Below are positions 34,626 to 42,732 of a stretch of 64,000 bases of DNA, in pieces. The notes below the pieces were generated by a model. The model was given only the letters and a program-made list of their open reading frames with translations, made no database searches and was not told where the DNA came from. Where the stretch lies: the NCBI GenBank assembly GCA_029067085.1, contig JAIEFE010000014.1, forward strand, positions 308,969-372,968. Reading direction: 5' to 3'. This DNA is from Lachnospiraceae bacterium (lineage in GTDB: Bacteria; Bacillota; Clostridia; Lachnospirales; Lachnospiraceae). Position 1 is the first letter of the stretch, and each line of letters starts with the position of its first letter. A program made the position numbers and the translations under genes.

Positions 34626-35753
34626 TCAACGATAGAACGCTTTCACCTGCTCTGCAATGTATTCCGTCTGATCCGCCGTCATTTTATAAAACAGAGGCAG
34701 TCTCAGCAGTCTCTCGCTCTCCTTCGTTGTATATCTGTCCTCACCGTGGAATCTGCCGTATTTTTGTCCCGCAGGGGCGGAATGCAGCGGCACATAGTGA
34801 AACACCGACAGAATTTCCTTCGATTTCAAAAATTCGATCAGACGACTCCGTTCCTCCATATCCTTCGTCTTAATATAGAACATGTGTGCATTGTGCGTAC
34901 AATATTCCGGTATATAAGACATCTCTATCCTGCCCGCTTCTGCCAAGGGCGCAAGCAGTTCCCGGTACTGATTCCATCTTTCCATCCTCGCCTGCGTGAT
35001 CTCCTCAGCCATTTCAAGCTGCGCATACAGATAAGCCGCGTTCATGTCGCTTGGCAGATAGGAGGAACCCTGATCCTGCCAGCGGTACTTGTCCACCTGA
35101 CCTCTGTAATACTTGCTTCGGTCCGTTCCCTTTTCCCTGTAAATCTCCGCCTGCTCGATGTCCTTCTTGTCCCGGATCAGCAGCGCGCCGCCTTCCCCCA
35201 TACTCAGATTTTTCGTCTCGTGGAAACTGAAGCACCCGAACTCTCCGAAGGTTCCCAACGGTTTTCCTTTATAGGAAGCCATGATAGCCTGCGCCGCGTC
35301 CTCCACAACGATCAGATGATGTCTTTTTGCAATATCCATGATCACATCCATCTCGCAGCCTACGCCTGCATAGTGCACCGGGGCGATCGCCCTTGTTCGT
35401 TCCGTGATTGCTTCATCAATCAATTTTTCGTCTATGTTCATCGTATCAGGACGTATGTCTACAAAGACCGGAACCGCGCCGCGCAAGACGAATCCGTTAG
35501 CCGTCGATACAAAGGTGTAGGAGGGCAGGATCACCTCGTCCCCCGCTTTTATGTCCGAAAGCAAAGCAGCCAGCTCCGTTGCGTGGGTGCAGGAAGTCGT
35601 GAGCAGGCACTTTGCCGTACCGGTCAGCTCCTCGATCTTCTCATTGCACTTTTTCGTGTAAGGCCCGTCGCCACAGATCTTTTCCTGCGCTACCGCCTCT
35701 CTCATATACTCAAATTCTTTTCCCGTAAAGGGGGGAACGTTAAAATTGATCAT
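34626..35753 (-). CDS. wecE: dTDP-4-amino-4,6-dideoxygalactose transaminase
   Basis: This 375-residue PLP enzyme closely follows E. coli WecE (RffA): FNVPPFTG, SYTFVSTANGFVLRGA, PVHYAGVGCEMD, SFHETKNLSMGEGG with the cofactor Lys, and FHGEDRYTTKESERLL. It converts dTDP-4-keto-6-deoxyglucose to dTDP-Fuc4N using glutamate. The rmlA and rmlB genes for its substrate are not in the window, so they must be elsewhere in the genome. The product could be acetylated by the GNAT protein at 32038. ATG 35753 has an AGAGG site 9 bases upstream and replaces the track start at 35771. Confidence 0.93.
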   Translation of the reverse strand: MINFNVPPFTGKEFEYMREAVAQEKICGDGPYTKKCNEKIEELTGTAKCLLTTSCTHATELAALLSDIKAGDEVILPSYTFVSTANGFVLRGAVPVFVDIRPDTMNIDEKLIDEAITERTRAIAPVHYAGVGCEMDVIMDIAKRHHLIVVEDAAQAIMASYKGKPLGTFGEFGCFSFHETKNLSMGEGGALLIRDKKDIEQAEIYREKGTDRSKYYRGQVDKYRWQDQGSSYLPSDMNAAYLYAQLEMAEEITQARMERWNQYRELLAPLAEAGRIEMSYIPEYCTHNAHMFYIKTKDMEERSRLIEFLKSKEILSVFHYVPLHSAPAGQKYGRFHGEDRYTTKESERLLRLPLFYKMTADQTEYIAEQVKAFYR

Positions 35754-35808
35754 AGCATCACACCTCTCCAAAACTCTGTTTTTTCATAATCGTTCTCGTA
35801 CTGCCATT

Positions 35809-35837
35809 ATTTTACCATATCTCAGATGCCAAAACGC
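35809..35837 (-). promoter_or_regulatory. Possible extended -10 promoter for wecE
   Basis: TATGGTAAAAT reads on the minus strand, with TAAAAT at 35809-35814 and TGG just before it, the same extended -10 as at 3646. The -35 region (GCGTTT) is poor. It follows the hairpins after the ATPase gene and would give wecE its own start, about 55 bases before its ATG. Confidence 0.4.
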
Positions 35838-35850
35838 GAAAACATTTCAG

Positions 35851-35898
35851 AAAGAATTACGCAGTAATTCTTTGGTCGCAGGATGCCGATCCTGCGAC
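35851..35898 (-). terminator. Tandem perfect hairpins after the ATPase gene
   Basis: GTCGCAGGAT (35875-35884) pairs with ATCCTGCGAC (35889-35898) over a 4-base loop. AAAGAATTAC (35851-35860) pairs with GTAATTCTTT (35864-35873) over a 3-base loop. Both are perfect 10-base-pair stems just downstream of the ATPase stop. Only short U stretches follow, so termination may be partial; mRNA 3'-end protection is also possible. Confidence 0.5.
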
Positions 35899-35916
35899 GA
35901 TTTTACCGTATCCTTC

Positions 35917-37296
35917 TCACTCATACAACAGCAAATCATCTCTGTCTGCCGAAAGCTCCCGCAGCCGCGGAGTGAAACCGCTTATGGAAAAAAGGCAGTA
36001 TATTTCGCGCCTGTCGTCCCGATGCCACGCCACCTGCTTCGCCTTCTCCTGAAGCCGATAGAAAACGTCCACATCTACTGCCTCGCTCAAATACTTGCAC
36101 TCACCGAACAATATCGTCCGCTCTTCATCGTTCAGTCCCACGATATCTATCTCAGTATTCTTATTCCAATAGCGTCCGACTCTTGAAAAGTGGCAGGGAA
36201 GCCCTTCTTTCCCGGAAAGTTCTTCCCTACAGACATCCTCGTAAACCAGAGCCGCATGCCCGGTCACAAAACTCTTTCTGACCTTATCCATAACGGTTGC
36301 TATTTGTCCCTGCTCCACATCGCCCTGATTGGGATAGATCAGGGTAAACCAGAAACGGATATAGTAGTCCGTGATCCGATATAGACCCTTTTTGCTCTTC
36401 TCCGGATTTTCCTCCGTGACAGGCACCTCCCGCCGCACCAGATCGAGTTCTGTCAGGGTCTTCAGGTTTCTGGTCAGGTCCGTCGCTTTCGTCTCCATAA
36501 AACAGGCGATCTCCGCAAGCTTCGTCCTGCCAAAGGCAATGGCTCGCAGGATGGAAAAATAACTCCCCACCTCCGCCACCTCCTGCTGCAGCAAAAAATG
36601 CGGTTCCTCGTAGAGATATCCCGTGCGATCCAAAATGTTCTTTTCAATGCCTGTATAAATATCCTCGCAGTCCGCAAAGGACTCGATGTACTTCGGCACG
36701 CCTCCGGTCACTGCGTAGCGCTCGATCTGCTCTCTTCTGGATAATCCGCCGTAAAAATCCCGGTAATACGAAAAAGGAATTTGCTTTAGACGGATCTGAG
36801 CCGTCCTCCTCCCATAAAGAGGGCTGTTGTAGGAGAGCGTCTGAGAGACCATTATGGAAATCAGAGAGCCGCATAGAATTACCATAACAGGCGTTTTTAT
36901 CAGGATCTCATCCCATATCCGCTGAAATACCGAGGGAAATGCGGGATTCGTCTTCCCCAGATATTGAAATTCGTCTATGACCAGAATCGGCTTTTCATCC
37001 CATTCACAGGAGACGATGAGCCGAAAGATGGTATCCCATTTATCCATAGAAGTCTCCGACAGAACGGGATCTTTCGTAAATGCCGCCGCTTTCTCCTGAA
37101 AAGCGGCGCGGTTTAAGGCTTCCGACTCCTGAGTCGCCAGAAAGTACATCGCCTTTTTTCCCTTGATAAATTCCGACAGGAGCGTAGTCTTCCCGACACG
37201 ACGTCTGCCATAAACAATGACCAGTGAAGCTTCTTTTTTCGCATATTCTTTTTCTAACGTGGCAATCTCCAACTTCCGATCGACAAACTGCTCCAT
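35917..37296 (-). CDS. AAA ATPase with C-terminal DUF234/nuclease-like domain
   Basis: This 459-residue protein begins MEQFVDRKLEIATLEKEY and has Walker A (YGRRRVGKTTL), Walker B (PILVIDEFQYL), a winged-helix segment (LAEIACFMETKATDLTRNLKTL) and a DUF234 C-terminus containing EIDIVGLNDEERTILFGECKY. The D-x-ECKY arrangement resembles PD-(D/E)XK nucleases. These ATPases are common stand-alone genes in anaerobes and archaea, their role is unclear, and they are not glycan enzymes. Own promoter, operator repeats and terminal hairpins make it a self-contained insertion in the locus. The start moves from 37329 to ATG 37296, where GGAGG sits 8 bases upstream. Confidence 0.88.
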   Translation of the reverse strand: MEQFVDRKLEIATLEKEYAKKEASLVIVYGRRRVGKTTLLSEFIKGKKAMYFLATQESEALNRAAFQEKAAAFTKDPVLSETSMDKWDTIFRLIVSCEWDEKPILVIDEFQYLGKTNPAFPSVFQRIWDEILIKTPVMVILCGSLISIMVSQTLSYNSPLYGRRTAQIRLKQIPFSYYRDFYGGLSRREQIERYAVTGGVPKYIESFADCEDIYTGIEKNILDRTGYLYEEPHFLLQQEVAEVGSYFSILRAIAFGRTKLAEIACFMETKATDLTRNLKTLTELDLVRREVPVTEENPEKSKKGLYRITDYYIRFWFTLIYPNQGDVEQGQIATVMDKVRKSFVTGHAALVYEDVCREELSGKEGLPCHFSRVGRYWNKNTEIDIVGLNDEERTILFGECKYLSEAVDVDVFYRLQEKAKQVAWHRDDRREIYCLFSISGFTPRLRELSADRDDLLLYE

Positions 37297-37317
37297 AAGC
37301 CCATCCTCCTTATGTAC

Positions 37318-37345
37318 AGTATACCACATTTTTTATGTTTGTAAA
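37318..37345 (-). promoter_or_regulatory. Promoter of the AAA ATPase gene
   Basis: On the minus strand TTTACA (37340-37345), a 16-base spacer and TATACT (37318-37323) precede the ATPase start by about 20 bases. The -35 lies inside the operator-like repeat array, so a bound protein there would block transcription. Confidence 0.6.
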
Positions 37346-37380
37346 CATTATGTCTTGAAACATTATGTTTGCAAACATAA
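37335..37380. repeat. Three tandem 15-base palindromic operator-like repeats
   Basis: Three copies of ATGTTTGYAAACAT or a close variant lie at 37335-37348, 37350-37363 and 37365-37378, centres exactly 15 bases apart. The first is ATGTTTGTAAACAT, the middle ATGTCTTGAAACAT, and the third sits in a perfect 18-base palindrome, TTATGTTTGCAAACATAA (37363-37380). They overlap the ATPase promoter -35. A dimeric repressor binding cooperatively is the simplest reading. Confidence 0.75.
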
Positions 37381-37403
37381 CTTTTGTTCTACACACAAAC
37401 TCT

Positions 37404-39248
37404 CTACTTCGCGCAGTAAACCACATACCGCGCATTCCCAAAGCGCTCCGTATATCCGTGATCTCTAACCCACTCCCCCAGTATCCGCTGTTTTTCGTCC
37501 AGCTGCATATTTTTCATGTCAACCCCAAACCAGCTGATAGCCTCACCGTCGTCGCTCCAGTAAGCCGCCACAGCCGAAGAAACAATGATCACCGGCAGTT
37601 CCCCGCCCGCCGTGATCTCCGCCTCCAGAGCCGCGAGATCCCGCTCATACTCCGTCATGCGGTAGGATTTCAGATCGGGCCAGCCCGTCGATAGCGCCGG
37701 CGGCATGTCCAGCAGATAATGTAGTCCCGGCAATTCCCCATAAGTGATCGCCGCCCTGCCCGTCACTCCTTCCTCCTCTGTAAACAATCGCAATTCTTCC
37801 AGGAGCGCGGCATTTTCCGTATTCGTATAAACACCCGCCGCCTTCTTCGGCACCGTTACGCAGGTATCCCGGTGCTCCCCGTAAATACCGTCCTGAAAGA
37901 CAAAGCTTGCATGAGAGCCTATGCTCTGCACCAAAACAAACAGAAACAGGAACACCATAGGCGCATACCACACAAAATCGTACTCCGCACCGTTTTGCCG
38001 CTCTGCCGCCGAGGATTTTATGCCGTCGCTTACCACCCACAGGAAAAAGGGCGCCGCCACAAACAGATTATTGATGATCGGGTACAGGTAGTTGTTGCTG
38101 CCAAGAGGCGTTAAAAAGATCTGCAAAAGCACCAGCGCCGCCAGGATCCTCTGTTCCTCCCTCACCCTTTTTCCGAAAAGACAGCGTACCGCCGCTGCGA
38201 TCGTTGCCAAAAGCAGCAGAACAGCGGGATAGTAGATACTGCCGTTGCCATACTGATAATATCGGAAGTGAAACATTCCCCTGCCCCAGTAGAAGCGGAG
38301 CAGAATCAGGAGAAGCAGCACATATCCCGCCTTTATGATTACACCCGTTATTCTATATGCATTCCGCTTCTCATCCATGCCGTACAGCTTCTCCCTCACA
38401 TAGAACGCAAAAGCGGCCGCCGCCGCACATACCCCCGCAAACGCCAGCCAATACAGACCTTTCCCATAGTCCGCAAACATACCGGAAATCATTGAAGATG
38501 GTTTGTAGTCTGTTGCCTGTTCGGTCATGGCGAACATCGTGCGCACCATATCGGGATAGGCCGAAGCTCCATAGCGGAGACAGATCGCGAGAAGCGGCAC
38601 ACCGAAGCCCACAAGATAACCCGCAAGACACCATCCCGTTGAGGCCGCAAGTTTGTTATTTTTTTGATACAGCACGATCCCGTACCACACCGCCAGAATA
38701 AAAGCGGCCTGCACCACGTTCGGCATCCGCACTGCCACATTGGCTCCCAGACAGACGCCCGCAGCTGCAAAACACAGCCTCGCCTGCCCCGCGCCGGTCA
38801 ATCCCCGGTAAAGGAGCAGCATCCCCGCCGTCATCAAAAAATAAGTCAGATAGTTGTACAGGATCGTAGATGGGCACCAGCAAAGTCCCAGCGCAAGAAC
38901 TTCTCCGAGAAACAAAAGCGGCGCCGGTATCCTTTTTCTCAATCCGAAATAAACCATAAGTGCCGTCGCAGACAATACCAGCGTTGTATAACATTTGATA
39001 CCGAGCAGCGTTTCCCCGAACGTGAGGCAGCTAAGCAGCCAACCAACCGCATTGGAGAGAAATGTCGCCACGATCCAGGTTCCCTTCATCGTCCCAAAAT
39101 ACTGAAAATTGGTCAGGCTGTAGGTGGAATCCGCCACATCGAGTCCCTGATTTACCGTAAGAAACGGATAAAGGAAAAGCACCGCGGGAAAAAACAGGTT
39201 CTCTATGAGATTTTTATATTTACCGTAAATTTTTGCCAGACCCTTCAT
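37404..39248 (-). CDS. Large multi-pass membrane protein, probable GT-C-type transferase
   Basis: This 614-residue protein has about 11 membrane segments and an outer C-terminal domain from about 440. The first outer loop has NQGLDVADSTYSLTNFQYF, with Asp residues placed like the catalytic acid of GT-C enzymes. No family name can be given. It is the last gene of the block that holds the ABC flippase, GtrA and acyltransferase-3 proteins and overlaps the acyltransferase gene start by 4 bases. It ends just upstream of the ATPase control region. A decorating glycosyltransferase outside the membrane is the likeliest role. Confidence 0.55.
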   Translation of the reverse strand: MKGLAKIYGKYKNLIENLFFPAVLFLYPFLTVNQGLDVADSTYSLTNFQYFGTMKGTWIVATFLSNAVGWLLSCLTFGETLLGIKCYTTLVLSATALMVYFGLRKRIPAPLLFLGEVLALGLCWCPSTILYNYLTYFLMTAGMLLLYRGLTGAGQARLCFAAAGVCLGANVAVRMPNVVQAAFILAVWYGIVLYQKNNKLAASTGWCLAGYLVGFGVPLLAICLRYGASAYPDMVRTMFAMTEQATDYKPSSMISGMFADYGKGLYWLAFAGVCAAAAAFAFYVREKLYGMDEKRNAYRITGVIIKAGYVLLLLILLRFYWGRGMFHFRYYQYGNGSIYYPAVLLLLATIAAAVRCLFGKRVREEQRILAALVLLQIFLTPLGSNNYLYPIINNLFVAAPFFLWVVSDGIKSSAAERQNGAEYDFVWYAPMVFLFLFVLVQSIGSHASFVFQDGIYGEHRDTCVTVPKKAAGVYTNTENAALLEELRLFTEEEGVTGRAAITYGELPGLHYLLDMPPALSTGWPDLKSYRMTEYERDLAALEAEITAGGELPVIIVSSAVAAYWSDDGEAISWFGVDMKNMQLDEKQRILGEWVRDHGYTERFGNARYVVYCAK

Positions 39249-40348
39249 ACCTTACCGCCGTTTCCACTCCTCAGCTCTTCTTGTTTCGGCTTTCTGTCTG
39301 CCGACTTTCTAAACACCCATGCCCGCACCATATCCACTGCCGTGCCGACCACATACACGAGCAGGACACAGCCAATCATATGCGGCACAAAAAGAAAACT
39401 CTTATTCACCTTGTCTGCTCCCAGCCACTTCATCCACTCATAGCGCACGAGAATGTGCTCATGCAAAAGATAGACCCCGAAAGTACAGGGGGCAAGCAAG
39501 CGGGCCAGATCCGCCGGACGGCCTTCCCGAACAGAAAAATTTTTAAATACATAAAACAGGGAAACGGCCCCCGTAAGGCAGAGCAGATGATTGTAAGTAT
39601 AAGGCATATTCGCATAATGGATAAACGCATCTATCTCGGTGCCAAGCGTATTGGAAAACAGCGAAAGCAGCCAGATCAGCAGACAGGAGAGCACATAAGC
39701 CCACACTGCATGGGACTGCTTTTCCAGCCAGGAAATACCGTACAGCCTGATGTAACCGGCTATGATAAACAGACACAAAAACCACCCGAAATCATAACCG
39801 TACCGGTCTGTCGCCAGATACACGGGAACGATCGTCTTTTCCAGAGAAAAGAAAGTAAGCAGCAATGCCATAAGAATCTGAAGATCGCGCTTTTTCATCT
39901 TTTGTATGCCCGCCGCCAGAAAAGGCGAAAAGAGATACATGACAAGATAGGCCGTGGCAAACCAATAATGCTCTGTCCCAAAAGGAAATACAAATCCGAT
40001 CCAGTCGTAGACTTCAAGATCCCCCACAGAAACCACACCGCATAAAAGAAGTATGGCAGGAATCAACAGCGAATAAAAAAGAACCTGACAAAGCAGGGAT
40101 ACGACCCGTCCCGGCTTCCAAACAGATTCCACGCAGAAATAACCGCTGATCAGCACATAACAGTTTACCGCCACAATGCAGAAAGACTCGATCAGCCATG
40201 CCAATGTGCCGACCGGATCATCCTTTGCCACGAAAGGAAACGGCGTGGCAGCCCCGCCCTTCACCAGATAGTGGAGGGTAATGATCATAAGCATTGCCGC
40301 AATGCGAAGCAATTCAAAATTTGCCTGTCTCTTATTCCCTTCCGCCAT
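39245..40348 (-). CDS. Acyltransferase family 3 membrane protein (OafA-like)
   Basis: This 367-residue protein has ten membrane segments. RQANFELLRIAAMLMIITLHY gives the AT3 signature R-x10-H near the N-terminus, and FGTEHYWFATAYLVMYLFSP follows in the middle. AT3 proteins move acetyl or similar groups from cytoplasmic CoA to sugars on the outer face. It provides a second acylation route besides the MBOAT system at 3703. The stop overlaps the start region of the downstream gene. ATG 40348 with GAGG upstream replaces the track's TTG start at 40360. Confidence 0.88.
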   Translation of the reverse strand: MAEGNKRQANFELLRIAAMLMIITLHYLVKGGAATPFPFVAKDDPVGTLAWLIESFCIVAVNCYVLISGYFCVESVWKPGRVVSLLCQVLFYSLLIPAILLLCGVVSVGDLEVYDWIGFVFPFGTEHYWFATAYLVMYLFSPFLAAGIQKMKKRDLQILMALLLTFFSLEKTIVPVYLATDRYGYDFGWFLCLFIIAGYIRLYGISWLEKQSHAVWAYVLSCLLIWLLSLFSNTLGTEIDAFIHYANMPYTYNHLLCLTGAVSLFYVFKNFSVREGRPADLARLLAPCTFGVYLLHEHILVRYEWMKWLGADKVNKSFLFVPHMIGCVLLVYVVGTAVDMVRAWVFRKSADRKPKQEELRSGNGGKV

Positions 40349-40404
40349 GCGCCGCCTCAACTTTCTCTTTGATTTCTACTTGCCATATACGCCGCAACCT
40401 ATAC

Positions 40405-40851
40405 CTAATCGTCACTGCCGGGCGACGATTTTTTGAAGATCCATATCTTACTGAGCACATAATTTGCGAGGATCACGATCGTCTGACACACCAGCTTGGA
40501 AATCTTATCGTTGATGGCAAGAAGATCCACCATCACATACATCAGCACGATCTCCAGCACTTCCGTCGCCACTCTCGCACCAATGAAGGAGACAAATTCC
40601 TTCACCACGGCAGAGATATCCTTACTCTGACTCTTAAAGACGAACGTGCGGTTGGTCCAGTAAGCAAACACCACCGTCAGCACCCATGAGATCACCGTGG
40701 CTGCCATATAATGCATGGACAGCGCGTCCGCAAACACAAAATATAAAATATAATTCAGGACAAAGGCCAGAAAACCGAAGATCAGATAGTTGAATCCTTC
40801 CTCATGTTTTTTGTATAACCCCCATCCGAAATCCCATAGCTTTTTTATCAT
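40405..40851 (-). CDS. GtrA-family small membrane protein
   Basis: This 148-residue protein has four membrane segments and the family pattern FLAFVLNYILYF...TVVFAYWTNRTFVF with a closing NYVLSKIWIF. GtrA-like proteins are thought to help flip or present polyprenyl-phosphate sugars made by GtrB-type enzymes. The matching GT2 is at 31077, about 8 kb away. Here it lies between the ABC transporter and acyltransferase genes. The track start at 40908 is replaced by ATG 40851 behind GGAGAAG; the longer frame overlaps a duplicated ABC gene tail. Confidence 0.85.
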   Translation of the reverse strand: MIKKLWDFGWGLYKKHEEGFNYLIFGFLAFVLNYILYFVFADALSMHYMAATVISWVLTVVFAYWTNRTFVFKSQSKDISAVVKEFVSFIGARVATEVLEIVLMYVMVDLLAINDKISKLVCQTIVILANYVLSKIWIFKKSSPGSDD

Positions 40852-40874
40852 GACATCTTCTCCATTATTATCGT

Positions 40875-40947
40875 TCGCGGGAAATTTTCCTGGGGATAAT
40901 TTCCTCACAGTTTTTCATTTCACTTCATCTCTCGCGGGAAATTTTCC
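40875..40947. repeat. Duplicated 16-base end of the ABC transporter gene
   Basis: TCGCGGGAAATTTTCC occurs at 40932-40947, where it encodes the transporter's last residues KISRER, and again at 40875-40890. The second copy lies in a 16-codon minus-strand frame, ATG to TAA, that also ends RKISRER. The copies are 57 bases apart. The tiny frame lacks a clear ribosome-binding site and is probably a duplication scar. Confidence 0.55.
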
Positions 40948-42679
40948 CCGCTGCTACACGGTAGACCATATCGCACTTCTCGATCGTCTGTAATCTGTGC
41001 GCAATAATAACAAGTGTTTTTTTTCCATGCAGTCTGTTGATGGAGTCCATAATGGCAGCCTCCGTATCATTGTCAAGTGCCGATGTCGCCTCGTCAAGGA
41101 CAAGCACCTCAGGATCTTCATATAAAGCTCTTGCGATACTGATACGCTGTCTCTGTCCGCCGGAAATGCGGATACCCCGCTCTCCGATCCCCGTCTCCAA
41201 TCCCTCCGGAAGCGAGCGCACAAAATCATCCAGAGCCGCCTCCTCAAGCGCCCGCCAGACCTTCTCCTCGTCAATCTCCTCCTCCGGCACGCCAAACGCC
41301 ACATTTTTGCGGATGGAATCGTCTATCATAAAGATCGTCTGCGGAATATAGCCGATATTCTTCAGCCACGCCTCGTAACGGCCACTCACATCCACACCGT
41401 CCGCGAGGATTCGCCCGCTCTCCATCTGCAAAAGCCCAAGCAGAACATCGACGATCGTAGTCTTTCCCGATCCCGTAACGCCCACGATACCCACGGACGC
41501 ACCGATGGGAATCTCCATTCCGGCATGATCAAAGATCAGCTTTTCCGTGTTCGGATACTTGTAAGTGATATCCTCCAGACGGATGTTCTCCTTCAGCGGA
41601 AGCTTTTCTACGCTCTGCTTTTTTCTGTAGGCTTCCGCATCATAGGTCATTTTTCCGTCGTGGATCTCCTCCTGCAGATTATCGCTGACCCCCATGAAGA
41701 AGGGTTCAAAGTAGGAGATCGAAGTCTGGTAATTGTTGATACGGTTGACACTGGGCAAAAGCCGCATGGCCGCCGCCACAAGTGCCGTAAGCTGCGGGAG
41801 AAGCTCCGTAAGCTGTGTTCCCTGTCCCAGAGTCAGGACGAAGTATCCCACCATGCCCGTGATGCACACCGTCTCGATCAAAAGCCTCGGCGTCGCATTA
41901 AAGAGGTTGTATTTCTGCACGGCGTTCACATAGCCCGCCCCGCATTTCGCGTACTCGTTGATAAAATAATTTTCCTTGCAGCCGATCTTGATCTCCTTGA
42001 TGCCCATGACGGACTGCTCGATCCACTTGTAAAGACCGCTGTAAAACTCCTGATTTTCCTGCCCTGCCCGTATCATAATGGGCTTTAGAACCTTTTTGAT
42101 CACAAAAAGAAGGAGTACCATAAGGACCGCCATCCCCATGATCATCATGGCATCCGAAAAGAGGAATAGTGCTGCAACCAGGCAGACAAACACAATGCAC
42201 TCGGAAAAAAGCTGCAGGCAGCTTAAGATCAGACCGTACATATTGTTGACATCAGACGTGATATTCCGTTGAATCACGGACGTATCCGCATTCAGATAGT
42301 ATTCGTAGGGACGTTTCATGAAATTGATCATCATGCGTCTTGAAGTGGCAAATTGATTTGTATAGACAAACTTGAGCTGGAGCTTCTGTTGAAAGAACAG
42401 GTAGACGTTTTTCAGCACCGTCATCCCCACAAAGGCAAGCAGAAGAAAGACGGCAAACTGCACGCTGCTCTCCATCCCCAGTCCATCGTAGAGCGCAGAG
42501 AGTACAGTGCTTTCTTCGACAGCCGAAGGATCCAGGACCACCGTTATGATGGGTACGAGCATAGAGATGCCCAGACTTTCCAAAACGCCGCCCACAAGCA
42601 TCATCACGATAAGAACGATCATGGTACGCTTCTGCCTGTTATCCAGCAGAAGGTTCATTTTTTTCAGGATTTTCAGCAT
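40925..42679 (-). CDS. ABC transporter, membrane and ATPase fused (PglK/MsbA-like flippase)
   Basis: This 584-residue half-transporter has six membrane segments (about 1-310) and an ATPase domain with Walker A GVTGSGKTT near 405, signature ISGGQRQRISIARAL near 510 and LVLDEATSALDN. The run GSGKTTIVDVLLGLLQMESGRILADG follows the PglK form that flips undecaprenyl-diphosphate glycans. No Wzx flippase is encoded in the window, so this is the best export candidate for the repeat unit. The start moves from 42730 to ATG 42679 (MLKILKK) behind GGAG, because a promoter lies over the extra 17 codons. Confidence 0.9.
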   Translation of the reverse strand: MLKILKKMNLLLDNRQKRTMIVLIVMMLVGGVLESLGISMLVPIITVVLDPSAVEESTVLSALYDGLGMESSVQFAVFLLLAFVGMTVLKNVYLFFQQKLQLKFVYTNQFATSRRMMINFMKRPYEYYLNADTSVIQRNITSDVNNMYGLILSCLQLFSECIVFVCLVAALFLFSDAMMIMGMAVLMVLLLFVIKKVLKPIMIRAGQENQEFYSGLYKWIEQSVMGIKEIKIGCKENYFINEYAKCGAGYVNAVQKYNLFNATPRLLIETVCITGMVGYFVLTLGQGTQLTELLPQLTALVAAAMRLLPSVNRINNYQTSISYFEPFFMGVSDNLQEEIHDGKMTYDAEAYRKKQSVEKLPLKENIRLEDITYKYPNTEKLIFDHAGMEIPIGASVGIVGVTGSGKTTIVDVLLGLLQMESGRILADGVDVSGRYEAWLKNIGYIPQTIFMIDDSIRKNVAFGVPEEEIDEEKVWRALEEAALDDFVRSLPEGLETGIGERGIRISGGQRQRISIARALYEDPEVLVLDEATSALDNDTEAAIMDSINRLHGKKTLVIIAHRLQTIEKCDMVYRVAAGKISRER

Positions 42680-42701
42680 ATATATATTCTCCAATGCAAA
42701 T

Positions 42702-42730
42702 ATACTACCATAAAACCCCATTTCACGCAA
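42702..42730 (-). promoter_or_regulatory. Extended -10 promoter for the ABC flippase unit
   Basis: On the minus strand TTGCGT (42725-42730), a 17-base spacer containing GGGGTTTTATGG, and TAGTAT (42702-42707) form an extended -10 promoter. The same core occurs at 3646-3674. It lies at the end of the sialyltransferase-like gene and 23 bases before the transporter start. Confidence 0.55.
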
Positions 42731-42732
42731 AT

